This document shows positions 25,128-34,028 of a stretch of 64,000 nucleotides of DNA, piece by piece. The notes under the pieces were generated by a model. The model worked only from the letters and a program-made list of their open reading frames with translations. It was not told the DNA's origin and did no database searches. The DNA is from Halobaculum marinum (GTDB lineage: Archaea > Halobacteriota > Halobacteria > Halobacteriales > Haloferacaceae): assembly GCF_029338555.1 (NCBI RefSeq), contig NZ_CP119989.1, positions 1,364,001 through 1,428,000 on the forward strand. The letters run 5' to 3'. Positions within the stretch are counted from its first letter, which is position 1. The number at the start of each line of letters is the position of its first letter. A program made the position numbers and the translations under genes.

Positions 25128-26953
25128 GGCGACAGGTCCGGGTCCAGTCCCGCGGCGGCTTCGATCTCGGCGACGACCTCGACCAGTTCCTGTTCGTCGG
25201 CGTGGCCGCCGTACACGCGGCGCACCAGGTCCGGGAGCGTGTACGCGTACTCGCCCTCAGAGCGATGCTCGACGAACCCCGCGCGTCGCAGGACCTTGTT
25301 CCGGGCGTACGCGTACGTCCGGTCGCCCGACCCGTTCGCGGCCCGGTGGGCCTCGAACGGTGTCGACCGACCCGTCGCGCGGTACGCCGCGAGCATTCCC
25401 TGCGTCACGTCCTCCAGCGACTGCACCGCACGGACGAACCCCGCGACGACCGCCTCGCGGTGGCGCAGTTCGTCGCCGTCGACGAACGCCGTCGCATCGC
25501 CGTCGGTGTCGGCGGCGAACCCCGACCGTGAGCGCGCCGGCGAGATGTCGACCCCCTCGGTCGGCGGGACCGCGTCCGCCACACGCTCGGGCGTCGCGTC
25601 CGCCTCCGCCGCTGTCTCGGCGTCACCGTCGCCGGCGCCGGCGTCGTCGACCGCCGAAGCCGCCGCGCCGTTCGTCGCGGTCGCGACCGGGTCCGGTGCC
25701 GCGTCGGTGTCTGCTCTGTCGGCGGCGACCGCTTCGGGGTCCTCGTAGTCGTGGAGTTCGGACTGGTCCTCGGCGACCGACTGGCCGAACTCGTCGTCCT
25801 CGTCGCGTCGCTGCGGTTCGGGGGCCGAGCCGTTCGCCGACGGGACACCCGCATCGCCGGCACCGCGCTGGAGGGTCCGACCGGTGCCGCCGCGGTACGG
25901 CGCCTCGGCCTTCTGGAGCAGCGCCTGTGCGAACTTGTCCGCCATGTTCGACATGTCCTGCGCCTCCTCCAACTCCCGTTCGAGTTGGGTGATGCGCTGC
26001 TTCTTCTTGTCCAACTCCTGGCGGAGGTCGGCGAGTTCCGACTCCGTGCGCTCGCGCTCGTCGGTGATCGTCTTCAACTCGGAGACGAGGTCGCCGGAGA
26101 CGGACTTCAGGTCGGGGCGCTCGAAGTCGTCGAGCCCGGGCGTTGCGCCCGCGTCGAACGTCGTCTTGCGGCGGAACTGGACCCGGCGGATGGACTCGGC
26201 CCAGTCGGTCATGAGGAACGCCTCGCCGTCGTCCATGTCCTCGATGGCCTCGCCGTACTCGTTGCCGAGGATGCGGGAGACGACCTTCGTGTCGTTGTCC
26301 CAGGTGAGGCGGTGCCAGCAGAGCCAGTCGCACTGGGTGATGAAGTCCTTCTTCACGTCGGCGGGTCGCTGGGAGATGCCGACGATGCCGAGGCCGTGTT
26401 TCCGGCCGCGCTTGCCGATCTTGATGAGGGTCTTGCCGGTCTTGTCCATCCCCGCGCCCTCGGGGATGTACTCGTGGCACTCCTCCACCAGCATGAGGAA
26501 CGGCTTCTTCAGCTTCTTCTCCTTGGCGAACAGCTGTCTGGCCGTCTCGCGGATCAGCTCCGAGGCCTCGTCTTCGTCGAGGTACCCCGACACGTCGAGG
26601 ATGATCGGGACGTTCTGTTCGAGCGCGAGCGAGGCGATCTTGCCGGCGTGTTCCGCCGACACCTGGATGTCACACTCCTCGTCGGCGCCGACGTGGAGGA
26701 TCTCGAACTCCTCTTTCAGCCCGTAGTACTCGCCGTCGGAGTCGACGATCAGCACGGGGAAACTGTTCGAGAGCAGTTTCTCGATGACGACCGAGGCGGT
26801 GTTGGACTTCCCGCTGCCGGACTTGCCCGTGATGAAGCCCCGACCTGTCAGGATCTCGACCACCGGGAGCGAGATGGGCGTCCCCGCGGAGAGCCCGGAC
26901 TCGCCGCCGACGCCGTCGCTCACGTCCGCGACGGTGATGGTCTCGTCGCTCAT
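25124..26953 (-). CDS. HerA-like hexameric ATPase (DUF87) with long acidic linker
   Basis: 609-aa protein. The ATPase core has Walker A 'GKSGSGKS' at residues 43-50, Walker B 'PFLMLVEECHEY' at about 151-162 and 'GISQRPADVKKD', matching the HerA/FtsK-like DUF87 group that moves DNA in end resection. Residues about 295-350 form a coiled coil ('ELADLRQELDKKKQRITQLERELEEAQD'); 365-500 are an Ala/Asp/Glu-rich linker; the last 100 residues look like a winged helix ('FEAHRAANGSGDRTYAYARNKVLRRAGFVEH'). No NurA nuclease gene is adjacent, so this may be a paralogue rather than the canonical HerA. Start ATG 26953 with 'agttaagc' about 26979-26987. Confidence 0.85.
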   Translation of the reverse strand: MSDETITVADVSDGVGGESGLSAGTPISLPVVEILTGRGFITGKSGSGKSNTASVVIEKLLSNSFPVLIVDSDGEYYGLKEEFEILHVGADEECDIQVSAEHAGKIASLALEQNVPIILDVSGYLDEDEASELIRETARQLFAKEKKLKKPFLMLVEECHEYIPEGAGMDKTGKTLIKIGKRGRKHGLGIVGISQRPADVKKDFITQCDWLCWHRLTWDNDTKVVSRILGNEYGEAIEDMDDGEAFLMTDWAESIRRVQFRRKTTFDAGATPGLDDFERPDLKSVSGDLVSELKTITDERERTESELADLRQELDKKKQRITQLERELEEAQDMSNMADKFAQALLQKAEAPYRGGTGRTLQRGAGDAGVPSANGSAPEPQRRDEDDEFGQSVAEDQSELHDYEDPEAVAADRADTDAAPDPVATATNGAAASAVDDAGAGDGDAETAAEADATPERVADAVPPTEGVDISPARSRSGFAADTDGDATAFVDGDELRHREAVVAGFVRAVQSLEDVTQGMLAAYRATGRSTPFEAHRAANGSGDRTYAYARNKVLRRAGFVEHRSEGEYAYTLPDLVRRVYGGHADEQELVEVVAEIEAAAGLDPDLSP

Positions 26954-27100
26954 TGATCCATCCTGACGCCCGCCCGGGCTTAACTCCAGCCGTCGGGTCG
27001 GACGCGCGTCTGACGCGACCCCTCCGCCTCGCCATCTCCCACGTCCGTCTGGCGCACACGGGCGAGGTGGACTTACCACGTCCCCCCGCGACGACCGCGC

Positions 27101-27973
27101 ATGGACACCAGTCAGGAACTCCACGCAGCGGACGCGACGGGGTGGCGCGCGGGGATGTACGACGACATCCGACACACGTTCCGCGCGCCCGTCGTCAACT
27201 GGATCTGGCGGACGGCGACCGCGAACCACCCGGATCTCACCCGCTACCTCTGGGGACAGGTGAAGCCCGCCTTCGACACGCGCGCGTTCGCCGAGACGAC
27301 CGTCGCCTACCGCGACGCCGTCCTCTCTGCGGTCGACGGCCCACGGTACCGGGCGGGCGACCTGGACCTCGCGCCCGCGGAGGCGCGCGAACTCCGCGGA
27401 CAGATCGCGACGTTCGACGCCGTCGCGCCGCGCCTCGCCGTCTTGTTCGAGTTGGTCGACCGCTCGATGAACGGCGGCGACGTGGGGACGGCAGTGCCGG
27501 ATTACCCGGGCGCGACCGCACCGTTCCCCGACCACGTCGACGCCGACCGCGGACTCGACCCCTCGATGGTCGCCGTCGACGCCGTGCCCGAGTCCGCGGC
27601 GGACGCCGTCGCGGCCATCCAGTCGTTCCACGGGTTCGACGAGGGCTCGCTCCCGAGCGTGTATCGCTGTCTCGCGCAGTGGCCCGGCTTCCTGACCCGG
27701 CTCTGGGAGGACCTAGAGCCGGAGTTGGAGAGCACCGCCTTCGACACCGCGGTCGCCGACGCCGACGCGGTCGCGGCAGCGTACGTCGAGGGACTCGCAT
27801 ACCAGCCGGCGCTGTCGCGGGAGGCGGTTCTCGCGGCGGGGTTCGAGGCGTCGGCGTTCGAGGATCTAGCGGGGCTGTTCGCGACGTTCAACGCCGGTCC
27901 GGTCGAGACGGTCATCCCCGCGCTCCCGCTGTTCGCGGACGCGGTCGGCGCCGCGGGTGCCCGTCACCTGTAG
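27101..27973 (+). CDS. DehI family halocarboxylic acid dehalogenase-like protein
   Basis: 290-aa all-helical protein resembling group I 2-haloacid dehalogenases (DehI), which hydrolyse both stereoisomers of 2-haloacids. Visible family features are the N-terminal 'YDDIRHTFRAPVVNWIWRTATANHPDLTRYLWGQVKPAF' and the repeat of this pattern near residue 170 ('IQSFHGFDEGSLPSVYRCLAQWPGFLTRLWEDLEPEL'), consistent with the pseudo-dimer fold. In haloarchaea these are usually annotated 'halocarboxylic acid dehydrogenase DehI'; real substrate is unknown. ATG 27101, TATA-like 'acttacc' about 27070. It converges on dinB with only 9 bp between. Confidence 0.8.
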   Translation: MDTSQELHAADATGWRAGMYDDIRHTFRAPVVNWIWRTATANHPDLTRYLWGQVKPAFDTRAFAETTVAYRDAVLSAVDGPRYRAGDLDLAPAEARELRGQIATFDAVAPRLAVLFELVDRSMNGGDVGTAVPDYPGATAPFPDHVDADRGLDPSMVAVDAVPESAADAVAAIQSFHGFDEGSLPSVYRCLAQWPGFLTRLWEDLEPELESTAFDTAVADADAVAAAYVEGLAYQPALSREAVLAAGFEASAFEDLAGLFATFNAGPVETVIPALPLFADAVGAAGARHL

Positions 27974-27982
27974 CCGGTCGAC

Positions 27983-29446
27983 TCACCCGAAGTCGTTCAG
28001 GTCGACCTGTCCACGACGGCGCCGAGTACGCCGCTCTCGCGTCGCGTCCGCGTCACCCTCGTCGGCCCACTCGTCGAGCGTCGCGTCGCCAGACACCGTC
28101 CGGCGGGTCACCGCGTCGTCGCCATCGCCGTCGTCGTCGCTCTTGCTCTTGCTCTTGCCGGAGTCACCCTCGCCGGTTCCCGCGTCGTCCCCGTCCGACG
28201 CGTCCGTGTCGTCGTCTCCGTCTCTCGCGGACGCCCCCTCGTACCCGTCGAGCGTCACCTGCTCCTCGGCGGCGAACGAGAGGTTCGACACGCGCACTCC
28301 CAGTTTCCGGACCGTCTCGCCTTCGAACTCCGACAGCAGGTCGAGCGCGACTTCCTCGACCAGGTCGGGGTCGTCGACCGGGCCGGGCAGCGACTCAGCG
28401 CGAGTGTTCACGTCGTACGGCGGGCGCACGACCTTCACCCCGATGGTCCGGTACATGGCGTCCCGGGAGCGCGCCCGCTCGGCCACGTCCGCCGCGAGCG
28501 CGCGGACCTTCTCGCGCTGTTCCTCGGCGTCGTCGGTCCGCCCCGCCGACTCCCGCGACAGCGACTTCGGGCGCCCCGTCGGCGTCACCTCGCGGTCGTC
28601 GCGACCGTTGGCCCGGTCGTGGAACTCCCGCCCCCGGGAGCCGAACCGGGCCTCGAGGTCGGCAGGGTCGGCCGCCGCGAGGTCGCCCGCCGTCTCGACC
28701 CCCAGGTCTGCGAGGTCGCTCGCGGTCACCGGTCCGACGCCGTGGATGTCCGACACCGGCAAGGGTGCGAGGAAGTCGGCGACCGTCCCGGGCGGGACGA
28801 CGGTGAGCCCCTCGGGTTTGTCGTGGTCGGAGGCGACCTTCGCGGTCGCCATGTTCGGCGCGACGCCGACGCTCGCGGGGACGCCGGCCTCGCGCTCGAT
28901 GCGCTCGCGGACGTGCCGGGCGAACCCCTCCGCGAGGGTGCGGGCGTCGCCAGTCGGCGGCTCCGCCTCACTCCCCCCGTCGCCCGTGTCGACGGTCTCC
29001 CACGAGGTCCGGTCGGTCACGTCGAGGTACGCCTCGTCGATGCTCACCTCCCGCACCGTGTCGGCGACGTCGTGGAGGACGGCCTTCACCTCCGCGGCGA
29101 CCTCCTTGTAGAACGCCATGTCGACGGGTCGGTAGTGGCCCGCCTCGTCTGGGTCGGGAGCGTCGGGGTCGTCCGCGTCGGCGTCGGCCATCCGGGGGAG
29201 CCGTTCGAGCGCCTGCGAGATTGGCTGGGCCGACTCGACGCCGAACGCGCGGGCCTCGTAGCTCGCGGTCGCGACCGCGCCGATGGTGTCGCCCGGCTCG
29301 TACCCCATCCCCACGACGACGGCCTCGTCCGCGAGCGACGGCTCTTTGAGGCGCTCGCAAGAGGCGTAGAAACAGTCCATGTCGACGTGTAAGATCACCC
29401 GCTCCCCGCGGTCGTCCGTCGGCGCGCCGGGGAGCGTCTCCTCCAT
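27983..29446 (-). CDS. dinB: DNA polymerase IV (Y family)
   Basis: 487-aa translesion DNA polymerase. Catalytic acids: D22 and D24 in 'HVDMDCFYASCE' and D137/E138 in 'VSIDEAYLD'. The palm, fingers ('ATASYEARAFGV') and thumb ('HGVGPVTASDLADLGVETAGDLA', a helix-hairpin-helix) are intact, as is the little finger up to about residue 395. An Asp/Ser/Lys-rich stretch (about 400-440) separates it from the C-terminal 'GQVDLNDFG', a PCNA-interacting motif. Longer than DinB of bacteria because of this tail. ATG 29446 with TATA-like 'gcttttg' about 29473-29480. Confidence 0.92.
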   Translation of the reverse strand: MEETLPGAPTDDRGERVILHVDMDCFYASCERLKEPSLADEAVVVGMGYEPGDTIGAVATASYEARAFGVESAQPISQALERLPRMADADADDPDAPDPDEAGHYRPVDMAFYKEVAAEVKAVLHDVADTVREVSIDEAYLDVTDRTSWETVDTGDGGSEAEPPTGDARTLAEGFARHVRERIEREAGVPASVGVAPNMATAKVASDHDKPEGLTVVPPGTVADFLAPLPVSDIHGVGPVTASDLADLGVETAGDLAAADPADLEARFGSRGREFHDRANGRDDREVTPTGRPKSLSRESAGRTDDAEEQREKVRALAADVAERARSRDAMYRTIGVKVVRPPYDVNTRAESLPGPVDDPDLVEEVALDLLSEFEGETVRKLGVRVSNLSFAAEEQVTLDGYEGASARDGDDDTDASDGDDAGTGEGDSGKSKSKSDDDGDGDDAVTRRTVSGDATLDEWADEGDADATRERRTRRRRGQVDLNDFG

Positions 29447-29593
29447 ACGGGTGGCTCAGACCCCGACCGCCCAAAAGCTTCGCCACGCGCGGCGGAAGTG
29501 AAGTGGCGCGTGGGCGAGTGGTCGGCAAGTCGCTCATTTCGACGGGTTCGCGGCGACAGTGCGCTTTACTCCGTGTTCGCCGTATTCGAGGGC

Positions 29594-29932
29594 GTGAACA
29601 CGGTCATCCACCTGACCAGCGACGATCCAGACGACTGGGGCCACGCGGTCAGATCGGCGAACATGCTGGCGAGCAACGAGTGGCTCGCACACGACGACCT
29701 GACGCTGTTGGCACACCGGACAGGCGCCCGGATCGTGGCGCCCGACTCGACGCACGCCGACGAGGTGCGCGACCTGCTCGACCGCGGCGTCACCGTGACC
29801 GTCGGCGAGTCGTGTCTGGACTCCCTGAACGTGCGACACGGGACGATAGACGGGGTCGAGACCGTCTCCAGCGGCGTCACCGAACTGGTGCGACTCCAGT
29901 CGGCGGGGTACAACTACGTGAAAATCCCGTGA
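29594..29932 (+). CDS. DsrE-like small protein
   Basis: 112-aa protein with the DsrE/F-like alpha/beta pattern: 'NTVIHLTSDDPDDWGHAVRSANMLASNEWLAHDDLTLLAHRTGARIV'. The Cys in 'VGESCLDSLNVRHGTIDGV' sits where DsrE-family proteins carry the sulfur-relay cysteine. A role in sulfur transfer is possible but not shown. The GTG at 29594 is preferred over the longer frame from 29498: 'ctttact' near 29563-29569 gives a leaderless start. Divergent partner upstream is dinB; it converges on the Lrp gene. Confidence 0.75.
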   Translation: MNTVIHLTSDDPDDWGHAVRSANMLASNEWLAHDDLTLLAHRTGARIVAPDSTHADEVRDLLDRGVTVTVGESCLDSLNVRHGTIDGVETVSSGVTELVRLQSAGYNYVKIP

Positions 29933-29946
29933 GCGTCCGCGCGGTG

Positions 29947-30375
29947 CTACTTCAGTCGCTCCTGCAGGACGGAGGGGTGCGCCGCCGTGACGCCCGAGAC
30001 GCCGCCGATTTCGTCGGAGATCACCTCACCCAACGCGTCGCCGTCGGCGGCGCGCACCTCGGCCATGAACATGTGGTCGCCCGACGAGGAGTACAGCGAC
30101 TCCACCGAGTCTAAGTTCTTCAGCGCACGCGTCGCCTCGACGTAGCACTCGCTGTCCACGTCGATGCCGACGAGTGCGATCGTCTGCCCGGAGAGCTTCT
30201 TGGGGTCGACCTCCGCCGTGTAGCCGACGATGACACCGTCGTCCTCCAGTTGGTTGATGTACTTGCGGACGGTCGGCTTGGAGACGCCGGCGCGGTCGGC
30301 GATCTCCGCGTAGGAGGCTTGTGCATCCTCCTCCAGCGCTTCGAGGATGCGATCGGCCGTAGAGGAGGTACTCAT
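29947..30375 (-). CDS. Lrp/AsnC family transcriptional regulator
   Basis: 142-aa Lrp-type regulator: N-terminal winged HTH ('ILEALEEDAQASYAEIADRAGVSKPTVRKYINQLEDDGVIVGY', about residues 10-55) and a C-terminal RAM/AsnC ligand domain ('ALVGIDVDSECYVEATRALKNLDSVESLYSSSGDHMFMAEV'). Normally an octamer that senses amino acids. It sits next to korAB, on the same strand downstream of korB (134 bp gap), so it might regulate 2-oxoacid metabolism (inference). ATG 30375 with a clear 'ggtatttttt' element at about 30401-30409. Confidence 0.9.
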   Translation of the reverse strand: MSTSSTADRILEALEEDAQASYAEIADRAGVSKPTVRKYINQLEDDGVIVGYTAEVDPKKLSGQTIALVGIDVDSECYVEATRALKNLDSVESLYSSSGDHMFMAEVRAADGDALGEVISDEIGGVSGVTAAHPSVLQERLK

Positions 30376-30509
30376 TACCGGATCGTTTCGCGCCACAGAA
30401 AAAATACCTTGCGAAGTGAAAAACGGGTTTGTCGGCAGGCGAGTCGCGACGGCAGACGCCCGCTACGCCCGTGTGAGGGCCGTTCGGGGCGGCGATGCCG
30501 CCGAGCGGC

Positions 30510-31448
30510 TCACTTGTGCTTGTCGATGAACGAGTCGTACGAGCGCTCCCACTCGTAGTCGTCGTCGAAGTACCGCTCTGCGAGCGGCTCGTCGGGCATC
30601 TCGCCGATGTTCTGCTTCTCCTGCTGGTAGGAGGGGCGCTCGTCGTCGCGGTAGTAGACGCCGGTGAGCACCTCGCCCTCGTACAGCTTGTCCTCCGTCT
30701 CGCGCATGAGCTCCTGAGCGTCCGCGCGGTTCGTCGGGTCGAAGTCGTAGTCGTCGGACTCGTTGATGTCCGTGTACGGGACGTACTGCTTGGCGTCCTT
30801 GTTCCACGTCGGGCACTGCGTCAGGAAGTCGATGTGCGCGAACCCGTCGTGCTCCATCGCCTCCTTGAGGATGCGCTGGGCCTGGTTCGGGTTGACGGCC
30901 GCCGTGCGGGCGACGAACGACGCGCCCGAGGTCAGCGACAGCGACAGCGGGCGGATCGGCGACTTCGCCGAGCCGTGGGGCTGGGTCTTCGACTTGTGGC
31001 CCTTCGGGGAGGTGGGCGAGGTCTGGCCCTTCGTGAGGCCGAAGATCTCGTTGTTGAACACGACGTACGTCATGTCGTGGTTCTCCCGGGCGGTGTGCAT
31101 GAAGTGGTTCCCGCCGATACCGTAGCCGTCACCGTCACCACCCGCGGCGATCACTTCGACGCCGGGGTTGGCGAGCTTCGCCGCGCGAGCGACGGGCAGC
31201 GAGCGGCCGTGGATCGTGTGGAACCCGTAGCTGTCGAGGTAGCTGTTCAGCTTGCCGGAACAGCCGATCCCCGTCACGAGGAGCGTCTCCTCGGGGCTGC
31301 GCCCCACGTCGGGGAGCGCGCCCTTCAGGGCCTTCAGCACGCCGAAGTCACCACAGCCGGGACACCACGTTGGCTGGGGCTCGATGTCGGGCGTGTACTC
31401 GTTGCGGTCGATCTCTCGTTCCTCACCGATGGCACTGAATGCGCTCAT
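30510..31448 (-). CDS. korB: 2-oxoacid:ferredoxin oxidoreductase, beta subunit (KorB)
   Basis: 312-aa thiamine pyrophosphate-binding subunit of the ferredoxin-dependent 2-oxoglutarate oxidoreductase, making succinyl-CoA in the TCA cycle. The cluster/TPP motifs are 'QPTWCPGCGDFGVL', 'TGIGCSGKLN', 'GGDGDGYGIGGNHF' and 'DFLTQCPTWNKD' (third conserved Cys region). It starts 2 nt after the korA stop codon, so the two are one operon. Specificity for 2-oxoglutarate rather than pyruvate rests on close similarity to haloarchaeal KorB as I remember it. Confidence 0.92.
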   Translation of the reverse strand: MSAFSAIGEEREIDRNEYTPDIEPQPTWCPGCGDFGVLKALKGALPDVGRSPEETLLVTGIGCSGKLNSYLDSYGFHTIHGRSLPVARAAKLANPGVEVIAAGGDGDGYGIGGNHFMHTARENHDMTYVVFNNEIFGLTKGQTSPTSPKGHKSKTQPHGSAKSPIRPLSLSLTSGASFVARTAAVNPNQAQRILKEAMEHDGFAHIDFLTQCPTWNKDAKQYVPYTDINESDDYDFDPTNRADAQELMRETEDKLYEGEVLTGVYYRDDERPSYQQEKQNIGEMPDEPLAERYFDDDYEWERSYDSFIDKHK

Positions 31449-31450
31449 TG

Positions 31451-33343
31451 TTAGTCACCTGCCGCGGGGACGAACTTCGTCTCGTTGCCGGGAACCTCCC
31501 CGTCCTCGACGACGTTCGTGGTGAACCCCTCGACGATCTCACCGGGCTCGAAGGGGTTGCCGTTGTACTTCAGCAGCGAGGAGAGCATCTCCCCGTGCGT
31601 GCCGAGCTCCTTCTGCGTCAGACCGCGGAACTGGCCCGACGCGTTCATCTCGACGACGAGCGCCTCCTCGACGGAGTCGAGGAACGCGCGCACCGTCTCG
31701 ACCGGGTACGGCGCGAGTTCGGCGACCGTCAGCGACTTCACCGACGTGCCGTTCTCGTTGAGCCGGTCGACGGCCTCCTCGACGGTCCCCTGCTGGGAAC
31801 CGAACGTGAGGATGCCGTAGTCGGCGTCCTCGGGGCCGTGCTCGACGAGCAGTCCGTCGTCGTCGAGGTCGGCGCGGATCGCGTCGAGCTTCTGCTCGCG
31901 GCGGTCCATCTGTGCGACCCGGTTGTCGGGGTCCTCGCTGATGTGGCCCGCCGGGTTGTGCTCGTTGCCGGTCGCCAGGAAGCGGCCGCCCTTCTGGCCG
32001 GGCACCGAGCGCGGCGAGACGCCGTCCTCGGCCTCGTGCTGGAAGCGGTGGAACTTGCCGTCGCCCGTGTGGGGCTGGTCGGCCAGTTCCTCCTCGCTGA
32101 GCGTGAGGCCGATGTCGGCGTTGGGCTCGCGGTCGAAGTGCGAAGCCGGCACGTTCGTCAGCTCCCCCGAGAGCTTCTGGTCGTAGATGAGCATCGAGGG
32201 GATCTGGTACTCGTAGGCGAGCTGGAACGCCCGGCGCGACGCCTCGTACGCCTCGGCGACGGTGCCGGGCGCGAGGACGACGCGCTGGGAGTCGCCCTGC
32301 GACGTGTACAGGACGTGCTCCAGGTCGGCCTGCTCGGGCTTCGTCGGCATCCCCGTCGAGGGACCGGCGCGCATGGCCTCGATCAGGACGAGCGGCGTCT
32401 CGGTCATCTCCGCCAGGCCGAGCGGCTCGCCCATCAGGGCGAACCCACCGCCGGAGGAGCCGGACATCGCCTTGACGCCCATGTGGGAGGCACCGATGGC
32501 GAGCGCGGCTGCGGCGATCTCGTCTTCGACCTGCTCGGAGATCCCGCCCAGTTCGGGCAGGTTCTGGCTCATGATGGTGAACACCTCGGTCCACGGCGTC
32601 ATGGGGTAGCCCGCGATGAAGCGGCAGCCCTCGTCGATGGCGCCGTAGGCGATGGCGTCGGAGCCGGACATCAGGACCTGCTCCTCGTCGTGCTCGCCCG
32701 TCGGGACGGACACGTCGGGGGCGTCGACGTCGTACTCCTCGCTCACGAGGTCGTACGCCGTCTGCATGATCTCGAGGTTCGGCTCGAGGATCTTCTCGGG
32801 CATCGCGTCGCGCATCAGCTCCTCGATGGCCTCGAGGGGGATGCCGGTGATGGCGCAGGTGACGCCGACGCCTGCGGTGTTGCGCATGACCTCGCGGCCC
32901 TGCTCGCGGGCGAGCGAGCGCAGGTCCATGTCGTACACGTGCCAGTCGTTCTCCTCGACGCGCTCCTCGAAGTCCGGGATCTCCGAGGCGTCGAGCAGAC
33001 CGGAGTCGTACACGATGACGCCGCCCTCGCGGAGTTCGTCGAGGTTCTCCGACAGGGGCTTGACCTCCTCGTTCCCGTAGTAGGCCTCATCCTGCGGGTT
33101 GCGGGCGAACGAGTCACCCAGCGCCAGCAGGAAGTTGTAGCCGTCCCCGCGGGACTCGACCGGATCGGCCGAGGCGCGTACCTCGACGTACGTGTGGCCG
33201 CCGCGGATCCGCGATGGATAGTGACGATGCGTGAATACGTGGAGCCCCGCTCGCATCAGGGCCTTGGCGAAGTTCTGACTGGTCGAGGCGATGCCGTCCC
33301 CGGACCCGCCAGCGATCCGCCAGATGAGTTCGTCGTCTGACAT
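31451..33343 (-). CDS. korA: 2-oxoacid:ferredoxin oxidoreductase, fused gamma/alpha subunit (KorA)
   Basis: 630-aa subunit. Residues 1-190 are the gamma domain ('IWRIAGGSGDGIASTSQNFAKALMRAG', 'YPSRIRGGHTYVEV'); the alpha part follows, with 'MSGSDAIAYGAIDEGCRFIAGYPMTPWTEV' (pyrimidine domain), 'SSGGGFALMGEPLGLAEMTETPLV' and the C-terminal transketolase-like domain ('YGILTFGSQQGTVEEAV'). Electrons go to ferredoxin. ATG 33343 with TATA-like 'caaatactg' (about 33370-33378) defines the operon promoter; the longer frame to 33421 would be upstream of it. Confidence 0.93.
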   Translation of the reverse strand: MSDDELIWRIAGGSGDGIASTSQNFAKALMRAGLHVFTHRHYPSRIRGGHTYVEVRASADPVESRGDGYNFLLALGDSFARNPQDEAYYGNEEVKPLSENLDELREGGVIVYDSGLLDASEIPDFEERVEENDWHVYDMDLRSLAREQGREVMRNTAGVGVTCAITGIPLEAIEELMRDAMPEKILEPNLEIMQTAYDLVSEEYDVDAPDVSVPTGEHDEEQVLMSGSDAIAYGAIDEGCRFIAGYPMTPWTEVFTIMSQNLPELGGISEQVEDEIAAAALAIGASHMGVKAMSGSSGGGFALMGEPLGLAEMTETPLVLIEAMRAGPSTGMPTKPEQADLEHVLYTSQGDSQRVVLAPGTVAEAYEASRRAFQLAYEYQIPSMLIYDQKLSGELTNVPASHFDREPNADIGLTLSEEELADQPHTGDGKFHRFQHEAEDGVSPRSVPGQKGGRFLATGNEHNPAGHISEDPDNRVAQMDRREQKLDAIRADLDDDGLLVEHGPEDADYGILTFGSQQGTVEEAVDRLNENGTSVKSLTVAELAPYPVETVRAFLDSVEEALVVEMNASGQFRGLTQKELGTHGEMLSSLLKYNGNPFEPGEIVEGFTTNVVEDGEVPGNETKFVPAAGD

Positions 33344-34028
33344 AGGTACTGATCGGCCCTCCGATGGGCAGTATTTGACGGTTGAATTGCCCGCGTGAAA
33401 TGCCTTGCTATGGGTTCGCAAAGGGATGATCGTGAGGGTTTGGCGGTCTGGCTGAGTTGCCCGGGAGTCGCGTCGTTCGTTTCAGTCGAGTGATGTGCGG
33501 AATGGTAGCAATGCTGTTATAGCTGGAGGGATATCTGGTTCCAGTGACACGAGACCGTCGTGCGGCAGTCGACGCGTTCGCAGCGCGCGTCGCCACCAGC
33601 ACTTCCCGGCGCGAGGTCGTCGGGACACGACTCCCTGACCGAAGGAGACTGACACCAGCGGAGTGTCGTGACGAACACGAGGCCTCGATCTGCGCCGCCG
33701 CGGCGGCCTACGGTCGCATGGCGGGAACTGCTGACCCAGACGACTGAACGGACGCCGGCCCTTATGACGACGCCACGCTCCAGACGACCCGTCGCACGGG
33801 CTACGCGCCCCGCGAAGCGCCCGTCGCGAAGGCATCCGAAACAGCAGTGTACGCTTCGAAGAGATTCACACGATTTCTGTACTGCAACCCCGAGTTGCCA
33901 TTCCAATCGGATGGACGGTCGCTCGCATTCGAGTTGTTCTTGGTCGTCTCAGCCGCTACCGACCTCAGTCCACGGAGACGGTGGCGGCGACAAGTAGGCG
34001 CCACTCGTCGACGCATGACTTGACTCCG
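33344..34028. other. Region without a convincing gene, border of the variable segment
   Basis: About 0.7 kb between the korA promoter and the helicase stop. It holds the korA promoter (about 33370) and a possible 67-codon ORF starting with GTG at 33544 and ending at 33747, which has a TATA-like 'gttatag' 30 nt upstream but no recognisable similarity and few acidic residues. A plus-strand open stretch at about 33820-34022 ('SETAVYASKRFTRFLYCNPELPFQSDGRSLAFELF') has protein-like texture but no start, and could be a gene remnant. No inverted repeats typical of an insertion sequence were seen. Confidence 0.5.

Noticed and set aside
25751-26956. Long plus-strand open frames antisense to the HerA-like gene
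   Set aside because: High-GC genes create long antisense frames here; the Val/Leu/Arg-rich product mirrors the true acidic protein.
33544-33747. 67-codon plus-strand ORF with GTG start in the 33.3-34.0 kb spacer
   Set aside because: A TATA-like element is at the right distance, but the product is basic and Arg/Ala-rich and I recognise nothing in it; kept only as a note in the region entry.
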